Part shown: positions 9,673 to 17,573 of the stretch, in pieces
Numbering within the stretch: the first letter of the stretch is position 1
How the letters are laid out: every line of letters begins with the position of its first letter
Assembly: GCF_000092905.1 (NCBI RefSeq)
Contig: NC_014098.1
Location: 1,550,001 to 1,614,000, forward strand
Direction: 5' to 3'
From: Kyrpidia tusciae DSM 2912
GTDB taxonomy: Bacteria; Bacillota; Bacilli; Kyrpidiales; Kyrpidiaceae
Length of the DNA: 64,000 nt
Position numbers and translations under genes: made by a program
The notes under the pieces: generated by a model
Told to the model about the DNA's origin: nothing
Database searches by the model: none
What the model saw: only the letters and a program-made list of their open reading frames with translations

Positions 9673-9939
9673 ATGCCAAAGTACCTTGTCGAACGGCAAC
9701 TCGGGGGGCCGATTTCGGACGAAGACTTGAGGGAAGCGGTGGCTCGTTCAAAAGAAGTCATGGCGCAGATGTCCGAGATGCAATGGTTGCATAGTAATAT
9801 GACGGCGGATCGCTCCACCATTGTCTGTGAATACATCGCTCCGAATCCGGAGAGCATTCAGGAGCACTCTCGCCGCGCCAACCTGCCCTGTACGCGGATC
9901 ACCGAAGTAACGGAATTCGATGCCAAATCCTTTAAGTAA
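9673..9939 (+). CDS. DUF4242 domain protein (unknown function)
   Basis: An 88-residue soluble protein of the DUF4242 family, recognised from the N-terminal MPKYLVER strand, the repeated M-rich helix, the central WLHSNMTADRSTIVCEYIAPN segment and the HSRRANLPCTRITEV ending. A Streptomyces member of this family is reported to bind nickel, but nothing here proves metal binding; two His and two Cys are available. ATG 9673 follows AGGAGG at 9660-9665. Its own sigma-54 promoter and its position next to the alcohol dehydrogenase and monooxygenase genes tie it to that regulon. No function is assigned. Confidence 0.8.
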   Translation: MPKYLVERQLGGPISDEDLREAVARSKEVMAQMSEMQWLHSNMTADRSTIVCEYIAPNPESIQEHSRRANLPCTRITEVTEFDAKSFK

Positions 9940-9953
9940 GGACAATCGCAAAA

Positions 9954-10017
9954 GTGAACACTTTGTTTATTTTGTGTATCGAAATACATGAACACATTGT
10001 CAACCGTGAACGTATTG
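9954..10017 (+). repeat. Three upstream activator-type repeats ahead of the alcohol dehydrogenase gene
   Basis: GTGAACACTTTG (9954-9965), ATGAACACATTG (9988-9999) and GTGAACGTATTG (10006-10017) are three copies of one 12-nt motif in the same orientation. They lie 50-115 bases upstream of the -24 element at 10067, the usual place for enhancer sites of a sigma-54 activator. The first copy recurs exactly, inverted, upstream of the monooxygenase operon. The remainder of the 307-base gap between the two genes holds the -24/-12 promoter and no convincing ORF. Confidence 0.7.
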
Positions 10018-10066
10018 TCGCCGTGTAAATAAGCGGAATCGAGGATCACCAGGCCCGAAGAAGTGT

Positions 10067-10083
10067 TGGCACGCCTTATGCTT
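10067..10083 (+). promoter_or_regulatory. Sigma-54 (-24/-12) promoter of the alcohol dehydrogenase gene
   Basis: TTGGCACG-CCTT-ATGC-T matches the sigma-54 consensus at the whole -24 element and at all but one base of the -12 element. GG is at 10068-10069 and GC at 10080-10081. The start codon is 165 bases downstream, so the leader is long. A secondary extended -10-like TGGTATATT occurs near 10190. Confidence 0.78.
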
Positions 10084-10246
10084 AAACAAAGGATTGGGGG
10101 CTGCCGAACGTAGAATGTTTTGAGGGTCGGTTGCACCAATTGGCGGATAGTAGGGGGTGAGGATTTCTTTTACTGAGGGAATATGGTATATTGAGTGTAT
10201 TCGAAGAAGTCAAATTTCATTATCAGTGAGGAGGTTATCAACTCCT

Positions 10247-11302
10247 ATGAGAGCTGCCCGCTTAGTTGAGCACAAGAAGCCCCTTCCGGTCATGGAGGTT
10301 CCCGATCCGAAGCCGGGCCCGGGGGACGCTGTTCTTCGAGTCGAGGCGTGTGGGATTTGCCGCAGCGACTGGCACGCATGGCAAGGTGACTGGTCTTGGA
10401 TCGGGCTTTCCCCGGAATTGCCCATCACGCCGGGGCACGAGTTTGGAGGCGTGGTGGAGGAAGTCGGGAAAGATGTGAAAAACTATAAGCGCGGCGACCG
10501 GGTTACGGTGCCCTTCCATGCCGGGTGCGGGCATTGCCAATATTGCCTAAGTGGAGTGCCGAACCTGTGCGAGAACATACAAATCTATGGCTTGGTCAGC
10601 GGCTTTGATGGTGGATATGCGCAGTATGTCCTGGTCAAGAATGCCGATTTTAACCTCATCCCGCTCCCGGAGAATGTGGACGGAGTGACGGCGGCAGCGA
10701 TCGGGTGTCGATACATGACCGGATATCACGGTGTGGTTCGGGGCAACGTGAAACCCGGGGACTGGGTGGCCATTCAAGGGGCCGGAGGTGTGGGCTTATC
10801 CGCCGTTCAGGTGGCCGCGGCACTGGGCGGTCAAGTCATCGCCGTGGACATCGACGATGCGAAGTTGGAGAAAGCCCGGCAAGAAGGTGCTGTGGCGACG
10901 ATCAACGCGAAACGCGAAAACGTCCCGGAAGCAATCAAAGAGATTACAAAGGGCGGGGCCCATGTCGGTATCGATGCCCTCGGTGTTCGTGACACTGTTC
11001 TCAACTCGGTTCTGTCCCTGCGCAAAGGGGGCCGGCATGTGCAGGTTGGCTTGACCACCTCGGAAGAGGGGGGAATGGTATCGTTGCCGGTGGACGCCAT
11101 CACAGCGATGGAATTAGAGTTCGTGGGCAGTCTTGGCAATCCCCATCCTGCCTATCGGGGTCTGCTCAGCCTCGTGGCATCTGGCCGGTTGAAACCAAAG
11201 ACGCTGGTGAACAAAGAAGTCGGGCTCGAAGATGTCTCTGAAACGTTTGAAGACATGAGCAACTTTCGCACGAAAGGATTTCATGTGATTACAAGGTTTT
11301 AA
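10247..11302 (+). CDS. Zinc-dependent medium-chain alcohol dehydrogenase
   Basis: An NAD(P)-dependent MDR alcohol dehydrogenase of 351 residues. The catalytic zinc region is CGICRSDWHAW and GHEFGG (His-Glu); the structural zinc site has four cysteines in CGHCQYCLSGVPNLC; the Rossmann motif is GAGGVGLSA. ATG 10247 is used; AGGAGG is at 10229-10234, a rather long 12-base gap. In propane and acetone oxidation clusters such an enzyme oxidises the alcohol made by the monooxygenase, which fits the neighbouring prm genes. Substrate cannot be read from sequence. It is followed by a strong terminator, so it forms a single-gene transcript under its own sigma-54 promoter. Confidence 0.9.
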   Translation: MRAARLVEHKKPLPVMEVPDPKPGPGDAVLRVEACGICRSDWHAWQGDWSWIGLSPELPITPGHEFGGVVEEVGKDVKNYKRGDRVTVPFHAGCGHCQYCLSGVPNLCENIQIYGLVSGFDGGYAQYVLVKNADFNLIPLPENVDGVTAAAIGCRYMTGYHGVVRGNVKPGDWVAIQGAGGVGLSAVQVAAALGGQVIAVDIDDAKLEKARQEGAVATINAKRENVPEAIKEITKGGAHVGIDALGVRDTVLNSVLSLRKGGRHVQVGLTTSEEGGMVSLPVDAITAMELEFVGSLGNPHPAYRGLLSLVASGRLKPKTLVNKEVGLEDVSETFEDMSNFRTKGFHVITRF

Positions 11303-11324
11303 TTCAATCATAGGCCATCTTGTT

Positions 11325-11358
11325 CCGCCACGGGAGGAAGGACTCCCGGGCGGTTTTC
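11325..11358 (+). terminator. Intrinsic terminator after the alcohol dehydrogenase gene
   Basis: CCGCC-A-CGGGAG pairs with CTCCCG-GGCGG (11 bp with one bulged A) around a 6-nt loop, followed by TTTT. This isolates the dehydrogenase gene from the monooxygenase operon. Confidence 0.88.
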
Positions 11359-11377
11359 TATTGTTATCACAGCTGGC

Positions 11378-11406
11378 CAAGTGTTCACGGCAAACAAAGT
11401 GTTCAC
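11378..11406 (-). repeat. Two inverted copies of the activator motif ahead of the monooxygenase operon
   Basis: CAAGTGTTCAC (11378-11388) and CAAAGTGTTCAC (11395-11406) are reverse complements of the GTGAACACTTTG motif found upstream of the alcohol dehydrogenase gene; the second copy is exact over 12 bases. They lie 105-135 bases upstream of the -24 element at 11512, a typical enhancer distance. Confidence 0.72.
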
Positions 11407-11511
11407 GAACAGAATGACCTATTGCACAGACGTTGGCAGATGGATCGCGCAGAAAGAGCAGAAGAAGGCGGAAAATATGGATTATATCGAGACCATGGAA
11501 TCGGCATCGAA

Positions 11512-11528
11512 GTGGCACGGTTCGTGCT
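11512..11528 (+). promoter_or_regulatory. Sigma-54 (-24/-12) promoter of the prmABCD operon
   Basis: GTGGCACG-GTTC-GTGC-T keeps the TGGCACG -24 element and the GC of the -12 element (GG 11514-11515, GC 11526-11527). It shares TGCTTAA with the alcohol dehydrogenase promoter just downstream. A weaker candidate with the same 12-base spacing is at 11434-11448. Confidence 0.7.
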
Positions 11529-11539
11529 TAAGAGAATGA

Positions 11540-11843
11540 GTGCTCAAACCCGTCACGACGACACACACACAGAGGAGGGAGAAGGGTACAACCGAAACGA
11601 TCATAGTCTGCATGAGTTTCGTGGCCAAGAACGCTTTTTCACACGGATTTCGGTCAGAAGGGAGGTGGTGATCCAGGAAGTGTGTTCCCGCCAGTAAGTT
11701 TCATCTTTTCAAGCAGCATGAAAACGAAGATCAATCTCAAACCTAGCCTCTTGCTGATCGTGGGTTTGAGCTGATTGTTCAAAGGCCATTCATTTTGTCT
11801 GCTGAGCGAAAATGAGAATAGATTGCGAATGGGAGGGCTTAGG
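11540..11843 (+). other. Long 5' leader of the monooxygenase operon
   Basis: About 300 bases separate the sigma-54 promoter from the prmA start. No convincing gene is present. An inverted repeat CTCAAACC (11736-11743) / GGTTTGAG (11763-11770), extended by CAAT/ATTG across a bulge, could form a hairpin some 75 bases before the start codon. A frame running through the upstream terminator and promoter (11320-11697) is not accepted as a gene. Confidence 0.45.
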
Positions 11844-13469
11844 ATGGCGTCACCTGCGGCATTTGTTAACAAGGTTCACGAGCGGATTCCCCTCCTTGAT
11901 TGGGATCCGCAGTATGCGGAACGCCCGGAACGATATCCAACAGCTTACAGGTTTCCCAAGAAATCATCGAAAGACCCGATGAAGCAAATCCTTCATTCCT
12001 ATTTCCCCATGCAAGCGGAAAAGGATACTCGGGTGTTTGGAGGGCTCGATGCGGCTCTTCGTGGAAATATGTTCCAGAAACTGTCGCCGCGTTACACCGA
12101 ATATCTCAAACCGTTTCTAAGCGTGTTTCCCTTTATTGAGCTACAGGCGGCGCATGCCATGTCCAACTTGATTGATGCCGTTGACGCCCCCGAGTTGCAC
12201 AATGGTTACGCACACCAAATGATTGATGAATTCCGCCATGCCAATATTCAGCAAAACCTGGCCAGGTATTACATGGAACATTATGTGGATCCTTGGGGGT
12301 TCAATAACAATAACCTGATGAACGTCACCACACCAGTTGGCGCCATTGGGCGACAGTTTGCCGAAGCGTTCACGGCGGGAGACGCCGTAACCGGATCCAG
12401 TATTTTTCTTCAAGTGGTTGGCGAGACCGCCTTTACCAACGTACTGTTCGTCGCTAATCCTTCGGAGGCGGCGGCGAACGGGGATATTGCACTGCCGTCG
12501 GTGTTTCTGTCGGTACAATCGGATGAGGCGCGGCATATCAACAACGGTTTTGCTACCCTGGCTTTGGCTTTGGAGAACCCGGATAACCACCGGCTTATCG
12601 AACGGGATCTTCGGTACGCGTTCTGGATCCTCCACACCGCCGTGGACGGCATCATGAGCGTGATCCTTGAATACGGGGACGAATCCCGGCGTCCGGATAA
12701 ACCGGCTTATTACGAGTTGTGGAAACGCTGGGTGTACGATGATTACTATCGCACATACCTGCTACCCCTTGAAAAATACGGGATACGGATCCCCTCGGAT
12801 CTGATCCAAGAGATCTGGGAACGCTTCATGGTGAAAGATTGGCATCACAAAATGGCGATTGAACTCTCGGCTATGTGGATGTTTAATTCTTGGCGATTTG
12901 AACCGTTAAATGAGCGTGATTTCGAATGGTTCGAAAAGAAATATCCCGGATGGTATTCAAAATACGGCAATTATTGGGAAAACTATCGCCGACTGTCGGT
13001 ACCCGGTCCCGGACAAAGTCCTCCCTGTTTAGCGGGTATCGGCCATGTCTTGCCGTATACCTGTTACACCTGCCTCGAGCCGGTGGCGATCCGGGAAGAG
13101 TTGCAGATTGCTGAACACAATGGGCGGGTGTACACGTACTGCTCAGATACCTGCAGATGGGTGCATGAGACGACGTTGAACGATCCGGTTCCGATGGTGC
13201 GGCTCGCTCCTCCGGAGGCCCGCATGTTTACGGAAACGCACGCCGGGCAGTCCCTGGAGGAGGCCCTGCGCAGCAGTGGCTTGGTGCGCAGCGATGGCCA
13301 GACGCTGGTGGCGCAACCCCATCTCCTCTTCGATGACAAGTACATGTGGCGATTGGAACACCTGCCGAACATTGAGCTCAGCAGCCAATTGGACGCGTTG
13401 ACTCGAATGACTCCGGAAGAGCGCGCCCGAGCGGTGGACGAATACCGGAAAGGTATCACGTTTCACTGA
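11844..13469 (+). CDS. prmA: Propane-monooxygenase-type soluble di-iron monooxygenase, hydroxylase alpha subunit
   Basis: The catalytic subunit of a soluble di-iron monooxygenase that hydroxylates small alkanes, ketones or phenols with O2. It has 541 residues, close to PrmA/MimA. The di-iron site has two ExxH pairs: E99, E129 and H132 (in DEFRHA), E194 (in VGETAF), E228 and H231 (in DEARH), so all six expected ligands are present. A C-terminal YHS-like zinc motif has C407-x2-C410 and C433-x3-C437. ATG 11844 is chosen over ATG 11829 because GGGAGG lies 7 bases upstream. The order alpha-reductase-beta-coupling matches propane monooxygenases (prmABCD, mimABCD). No GroEL-like assembly gene follows. 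The exact substrate is unknown. Confidence 0.9.
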   Translation: MASPAAFVNKVHERIPLLDWDPQYAERPERYPTAYRFPKKSSKDPMKQILHSYFPMQAEKDTRVFGGLDAALRGNMFQKLSPRYTEYLKPFLSVFPFIELQAAHAMSNLIDAVDAPELHNGYAHQMIDEFRHANIQQNLARYYMEHYVDPWGFNNNNLMNVTTPVGAIGRQFAEAFTAGDAVTGSSIFLQVVGETAFTNVLFVANPSEAAANGDIALPSVFLSVQSDEARHINNGFATLALALENPDNHRLIERDLRYAFWILHTAVDGIMSVILEYGDESRRPDKPAYYELWKRWVYDDYYRTYLLPLEKYGIRIPSDLIQEIWERFMVKDWHHKMAIELSAMWMFNSWRFEPLNERDFEWFEKKYPGWYSKYGNYWENYRRLSVPGPGQSPPCLAGIGHVLPYTCYTCLEPVAIREELQIAEHNGRVYTYCSDTCRWVHETTLNDPVPMVRLAPPEARMFTETHAGQSLEEALRSSGLVRSDGQTLVAQPHLLFDDKYMWRLEHLPNIELSSQLDALTRMTPEERARAVDEYRKGITFH

Positions 13470-13581
13470 AATAGTCATTCAGGAATAGAGTCGGGGGCTT
13501 GGCGGGGAAGGGTTTTCTTGGTTTCCCCCCAGGTCCCACCGCACAGGGTAGTGTCCTTTAGGCGAGGAGTGGGGATAAACC

Positions 13582-14613
13582 GTGAGCTACAAGGTGAAAT
13601 TTCTTCCCGTGAATGTGGAGATTGAGATCGAAGAAGGAGAAAAGGTTTTGGACGCAGCCTTCCGCCAAGGAGTCCTGTTGGCCCACGGGTGTCGGGAAGG
13701 CCAATGTTCGGCTTGTAAGTCGGTGATGGTCGATGGGGATTATGACTTGGATCGGTATTCTACCTTTGCTTTACCGGATTATGAGTCAGAACAGGGATAT
13801 GTCCTCCTTTGTCAAACCCTTGCGTACAGCGATCTTACGATTGAACTTTTGAATTACAACGAAGAGCATATGTTTTTGGATAATCCGATCCGAACGGTGT
13901 CGACTGAGGTCAGCGAGATCAAACGCTTGACTCACGACATCACCCGCCTTCGCCTGCGTCTGAAGCCAGGTGAATCTTTATCGTTTAAAGCTGGCCAATA
14001 TGTCGATATTCGGCTTCCCGGAGTCGATCCGGCTCGCTCGTTCTCCATGTCCTCGCTGCCCAGTCAGCCCGAAGAACTCGAGTTTATGATCAAAATCATT
14101 CCCGGGGGCTATTTTTCAGGCATCTTAGATCAGAGGCTCCAGGTGGGCGATGAACTGGAAGTTACAGGACCTTTCGGCAATTTCTACTATAGAGAAGGGG
14201 CGGAAGAAATGTATGTCATCGGCGGCGGGGCGGGCATGGCTCCTTTGTGGTCCCTTATGTGCGATATGGCGGAAAAGGGTATTGATCGAAAAATTCGCTT
14301 TTTCTACGGAGCCCGCACTGCGCGAGATCTGTTTTACTTAGATGAGATTCGGGAATTGCAAGATCGGTTCAGCGATTTCGCGTTCGTTCCAGCGCTATCG
14401 GAGCCTTCCGAAGGTGACAACTGGTCGGGCGCCACCGGTATGATCACGGAAGTGTTGGAGAATTACTTGCAGGCCCACCCACCTGCCGCCGGCATTCAGG
14501 GATATCTTTGTGGCCCTCCCCCCATGATCGACGCGGCAATTCGTGTCCTCACGAATCACGGAGCAGAGGAGCGCAACATCTTTTATGACAAATTTACTGC
14601 TTCCACGAAATGA
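13582..14613 (+). CDS. prmB: Monooxygenase reductase component (2Fe-2S ferredoxin-FAD-NAD(P)H)
   Basis: This subunit passes electrons from NAD(P)H through FAD and a 2Fe-2S cluster to the hydroxylase. It has 343 residues. The plant-type ferredoxin domain has the CREGQCSACKSV motif (C-x4-C-x2-C) and a distant cysteine in LLCQT. The FAD domain has RSFSMSS, and the NAD domain has YVIGGGAGMAPLWSL and the terminal LCGPPPMI. The start is GTG 13582, with GCGAGGAGTGGGG upstream. It lies 112 bases after prmA with no terminator between, and its stop abuts prmC. Confidence 0.93.
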   Translation: MSYKVKFLPVNVEIEIEEGEKVLDAAFRQGVLLAHGCREGQCSACKSVMVDGDYDLDRYSTFALPDYESEQGYVLLCQTLAYSDLTIELLNYNEEHMFLDNPIRTVSTEVSEIKRLTHDITRLRLRLKPGESLSFKAGQYVDIRLPGVDPARSFSMSSLPSQPEELEFMIKIIPGGYFSGILDQRLQVGDELEVTGPFGNFYYREGAEEMYVIGGGAGMAPLWSLMCDMAEKGIDRKIRFFYGARTARDLFYLDEIRELQDRFSDFAFVPALSEPSEGDNWSGATGMITEVLENYLQAHPPAAGIQGYLCGPPPMIDAAIRVLTNHGAEERNIFYDKFTASTK

Positions 14614-14648
14614 GGTATAGGCGGAGGATGAAGGAGGAGGATTGGAAT

Positions 14649-15737
14649 ATGGCGCAAACGGAACCGATGGAGCGGACAGTTCGAACCGCAGAGGCGGGGG
14701 CGTTCAAGTTCACCGGATCGGAGGATCGCCGTTTTGTGTATTTTCAGCCGCGAAAAAGGCGGCCGACCACGTATGAAGACGTCACCATCGACATTCAACC
14801 CCATACCGGGCGTCATTTGAAACAAGGGTTTCTCCTTGCAATGTTGGATGACTCCCCGAATTACAATCCGGAACGAACCCGTGTGCAATGTTCAGATTGG
14901 AACCGGATCGTCGACGTCAACGAAGAGTATGAGCGAATCTTTTACCAAAGGCAACACGCGGTGGAGGAACAGTTCCGCCGCACCCTCGAGACCGCGAAAT
15001 CCAGGCAGGTGTTTGAAACCTTCCATCCGAGGTGGACCCGGGTGCTGGAGATCCATCTGTCCGCCTTCAAGCACGCAGAATACGGTCTGGGCATGTACAG
15101 TTTTGCGATCATGCAGCGCGAGGCATTGACGATCATGTTGAACAATGTTTTCACTGTTCAATCGGCGGAGAAATTGCGGTTCGCCCAGGATCTCACCATC
15201 TACATGATGGAACTGGCCGAGCAGATTACCGGATTCAGTGAGAGCCGCGGACGAGAATCGTGGCTTTCGGCGCCCGAGTGGCAGGGAATTCGAAAGGCCG
15301 TCGAGCAAATCAATGCTTCTACCGATTGGGCGGAGCAATGGTTTGTGATCAATTTGCTCTATGAACCGCTCATTGGCCAGCTATTCCGGGGCCGTTTTAT
15401 CATGTTGTTTGGATCGCAAAACGGCGACTTCGTTACGCCTGTCCTCGTTTCCACCGCGGAAGCGGATTACGATCGGAATCTGCGCACCACGGTGGAAGCA
15501 TTCAAAGTGCTTCTGGGCGATGAACAGCATGGCGCGGCAAATCGCACGCTGGTGGAAGGGTGGGTCGAAAAATATTTGCCCTTGTGTACTGAGGCATCCA
15601 AAGGTCTCGAACCCCTTTGGGAAATGCCGCAGGTACAAGTGGCGGCCTTCTCTGACAGCTACGAGCGGGCTGCGAGCAAGTGTTTGCACAACCTGAGCGC
15701 GCTGGCGATCACCTTGCCGAAAGGGGTGCGGGTATGA
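14649..15737 (+). CDS. prmC: Monooxygenase hydroxylase beta subunit
   Basis: The structural small subunit of the hydroxylase, 362 residues from ATG 14649, related to the alpha subunit fold but lacking iron ligands. Recognisable family parts are FVYFQPRKRRPTTYEDVTID near the N-terminus, PNYNPERTRVQCSDW, LEIHLSAFKHAEYGLGMYSF, and LLGDEQHGAANR towards the end. ATG 14649 follows AGGAGGAGG at 14632-14640. An upstream ATG at 14610 overlaps the prmB stop (ATGA) but would add a poorly conserved basic leader. The stop overlaps the start of prmD by 4 bases. Confidence 0.9.
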   Translation: MAQTEPMERTVRTAEAGAFKFTGSEDRRFVYFQPRKRRPTTYEDVTIDIQPHTGRHLKQGFLLAMLDDSPNYNPERTRVQCSDWNRIVDVNEEYERIFYQRQHAVEEQFRRTLETAKSRQVFETFHPRWTRVLEIHLSAFKHAEYGLGMYSFAIMQREALTIMLNNVFTVQSAEKLRFAQDLTIYMMELAEQITGFSESRGRESWLSAPEWQGIRKAVEQINASTDWAEQWFVINLLYEPLIGQLFRGRFIMLFGSQNGDFVTPVLVSTAEADYDRNLRTTVEAFKVLLGDEQHGAANRTLVEGWVEKYLPLCTEASKGLEPLWEMPQVQVAAFSDSYERAASKCLHNLSALAITLPKGVRV

Positions 15738-16054
15738 ACCTAAAACTTGATTCCGGTGTATTAAACGGCTGTGGCATCACGATGAACGACAGTGAGCAGG
15801 CTAGAGTCATCGCCGAGGTGATGCGTACCAAGCCCGGAGTGAGAGTGTCGGAAGAACCGGCATTGATCAATATCGATGCCGATCGCAATCTCGTTTTCAA
15901 CATGGCGGAATTGTCCGAGGCCATGGGGTCTGACTTTGATGTATATCAATTTCAAATAGAAGTAACAGCCTATTATGGCCGCATGGTGGTGCAGGACGAT
16001 CAGGTCATCTTATTCGCGAATCAAGAGGAAGCAATGAAATATTATAAGGGATAA
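15734..16054 (+). CDS. prmD: Monooxygenase coupling/effector protein
   Basis: A small cofactor-less regulatory protein (106 residues) of the MmoB/DmpM family. It binds the hydroxylase to couple electron transfer with oxygen activation. Family features are the C-G-I-T-M-N-D-S segment near residue 12, the IAEVMRTKPGV helix, and the VYQFQIEVTAYYGRMVVQDD core strands. The ATG at 15734 overlaps the prmC stop. It is the last gene of the prmABCD set and is followed by a large hairpin. Confidence 0.9.
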   Translation: MNLKLDSGVLNGCGITMNDSEQARVIAEVMRTKPGVRVSEEPALINIDADRNLVFNMAELSEAMGSDFDVYQFQIEVTAYYGRMVVQDDQVILFANQEEAMKYYKG

Positions 16055-16070
16055 TGAACAGCCGGACAGT

Positions 16071-16107
16071 GCCGGGCAAAAAAACGATTGCGCTCTTTTT
16101 GCCCGGC
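16071..16107 (+). other. Hairpin after prmD
   Basis: GCCGGGCAAAAA and TTTTTGCCCGGC form a 12-bp stem with a 13-nt loop, 17 bases after the prmD stop. The T run lies inside the stem rather than after it, so a classical terminator reading is doubtful. It may instead attenuate transcription or protect the 3' end of the prm message while letting part of transcription reach the acyl-CoA synthetase. Confidence 0.5.
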
Positions 16108-16194
16108 GCCTCTTGAATTTCACCAAGTGGTGGATCGCCGTGTAGACGAAATAAATTCACTGCGAACATTCGCTGAAAGAGAGGAAAAGCCAAC

Positions 16195-16250
16195 GTGATT
16201 ACTGCATTGACACCCATGGAGTGGAAACGCCGAGCGGTTAAATACTATCC
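16195..16250 (+). pseudogene. First 18 codons of the acyl-CoA synthetase gene, cut off by the IS110 element
   Basis: After GAGAGGAAAAG a GTG start at 16195 opens a frame reading MITALTPMEWKRRAVKYYP. It then enters foreign sequence and meets a stop at about 16275. The second part of the gene resumes at 17821 with TATCCGGATAAG (Y-P-D-K). Joining the two at the shared CTATCC (16245-16250 and 17821-17826) restores one uninterrupted frame of about 534 codons, with the usual acyl-CoA synthetase N-terminus KRRAVKYYPDKIAV. The insertion therefore falls in this gene, and this stub is its severed start. Confidence 0.85.
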
Positions 16251-16355
16251 TATCCTGAAAATCAATGAGCACTAAGGGTGTTTTTAAGGCATACCAAACT
16301 AAGCCCTGTGATATGCAGGGTGTCGAACGGGCGTTTCAATGTTTTGAGTGTACGT

Positions 16356-17573
16356 TTAGGCCACCGGTTTTACGGATACTTCCATACCGAGTGATTGCAA
16401 CTTTCGGATGGCCTGTTTTATAACTGCATCTTTTCTACGTTCCTCGTAATATGTTGGACCGAGTTCGATATAAGGATGCCGCCGTTGTAACATGTGATAC
16501 ACGATCGTTAGGATGCTATGGGCCACTGCGACTGCTGCACGATTTTTTCCTCGTCGAGCTGCAATTCGATGATATTGTGTAGACAGGTATGTGTTCTTGG
16601 TTCTCGCCGCCGCACGTGCTGCTTCCACAAGCGCTGCTCGGAGCTTTTGGTTCCCTTTACGCGTTTTCCCCGACTTTCGTTTCCCCGCACTCTCGTTGTT
16701 CCCTGGAGCCAATCCTGCCCATGAACACAGATGGGCCGCAGACGGAAATTGAGCCATGTCCGTCCCGATTTCAGCGAGAATCTGCTCCGCTGTCCGTCGA
16801 CCGACACCGGGGATTGTGTCTATTAACTCCAGGTCCTCCTCAAAAGGGAGCATACGCCTCTTGACCTCTTCGTCGAGCCGGGCAATTTCTTCATCCAGAT
16901 AATCGATGTGGCGCAGTTGGGCGGCTAACATCATTCGTTGGTGTTCCCCCATCAGCCCGTTCAGCGCCTTTTGTAGTTCTGGCTTCTTCGTCTTCATCCG
17001 ACCCTTGGCCAACTCGGACAATACCTCCGGATTCTTCTCTCCATCGATCATTGCCTCCAGTATCGCCCGCCCGGACTTGCCAAGCGTGTCACTGGCTACT
17101 GAGGACAATTTAATATTGGCGCCTTCAAGTACCTTTTGAATCCGGTTTACTTCCCTGGCTCGCTCTTCAATTAGGCTCCGGCGGTAACGAATGAGTTCCC
17201 TCAACTCCCGTTGTTCACGGTTAGGGATGTAACTGGCTTGCAGCAGCCCATGGCGGAGTAATCCGGCGATCCACTCTGCATCCTTCACATCGGTCTTACG
17301 GCCCGGAACATTCTTCATATGCTTGGCATTCACCACGAGCACGTTGAACTCCGCTGATTCCAGAAGGTTATAGATCGGCTTCCAGAACGAAGCGGTGCTT
17401 TCCATTGCAACATGGGTACATCCGTGCTTCCCGAGCCAATCGACCATCTCCAAAAGATCGTCGGTCATCGTAGAAAAGGTACGAATCTCTTTGGTTTCGG
17501 GCGTCAGCACACAAGCAACAACCATCTTCTTGTGAACATCGAGGCCGCAGCAACGGTCGTACACGACATCCAT
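16356..17573 (-). CDS. IS110-family transposase (DEDD recombinase)
   Basis: An RNA-guided recombinase of 405 residues in the IS110 family. The N-terminal RuvC-like DEDD domain shows GLDVHKK (first D), VAMESTASFW (E) and GRKTDVKDAEW (two D). The C-terminal Tnp domain shows IDTIPGVGRRTAEQILAEIG and FCSWAGL-like LCSWAGLAPGNNES, with the family's serine. The start at 17573 (minus strand) is chosen because AGGAAGGA lies 6 bases upstream and the protein then begins MDVVYDRCCGLDVHKK; a 15-residue in-frame extension lacks support. It appears intact. It is antisense to the surrounding operon. Confidence 0.93.
   Translation of the reverse strand: MDVVYDRCCGLDVHKKMVVACVLTPETKEIRTFSTMTDDLLEMVDWLGKHGCTHVAMESTASFWKPIYNLLESAEFNVLVVNAKHMKNVPGRKTDVKDAEWIAGLLRHGLLQASYIPNREQRELRELIRYRRSLIEERAREVNRIQKVLEGANIKLSSVASDTLGKSGRAILEAMIDGEKNPEVLSELAKGRMKTKKPELQKALNGLMGEHQRMMLAAQLRHIDYLDEEIARLDEEVKRRMLPFEEDLELIDTIPGVGRRTAEQILAEIGTDMAQFPSAAHLCSWAGLAPGNNESAGKRKSGKTRKGNQKLRAALVEAARAAARTKNTYLSTQYHRIAARRGKNRAAVAVAHSILTIVYHMLQRRHPYIELGPTYYEERRKDAVIKQAIRKLQSLGMEVSVKPVA

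Noticed and set aside
11434-11448. Alternative sigma-54 promoter (TTGGCAGATGGATCGC)
   Set aside because: Spacing of GG and GC is right but the match is poorer than at 11512-11528. It is kept only as a second candidate.
11320-11697. 125-codon frame upstream of prmA
   Set aside because: It begins inside the terminator of the previous gene and runs through the activator sites and the sigma-54 promoter; no recognisable protein.
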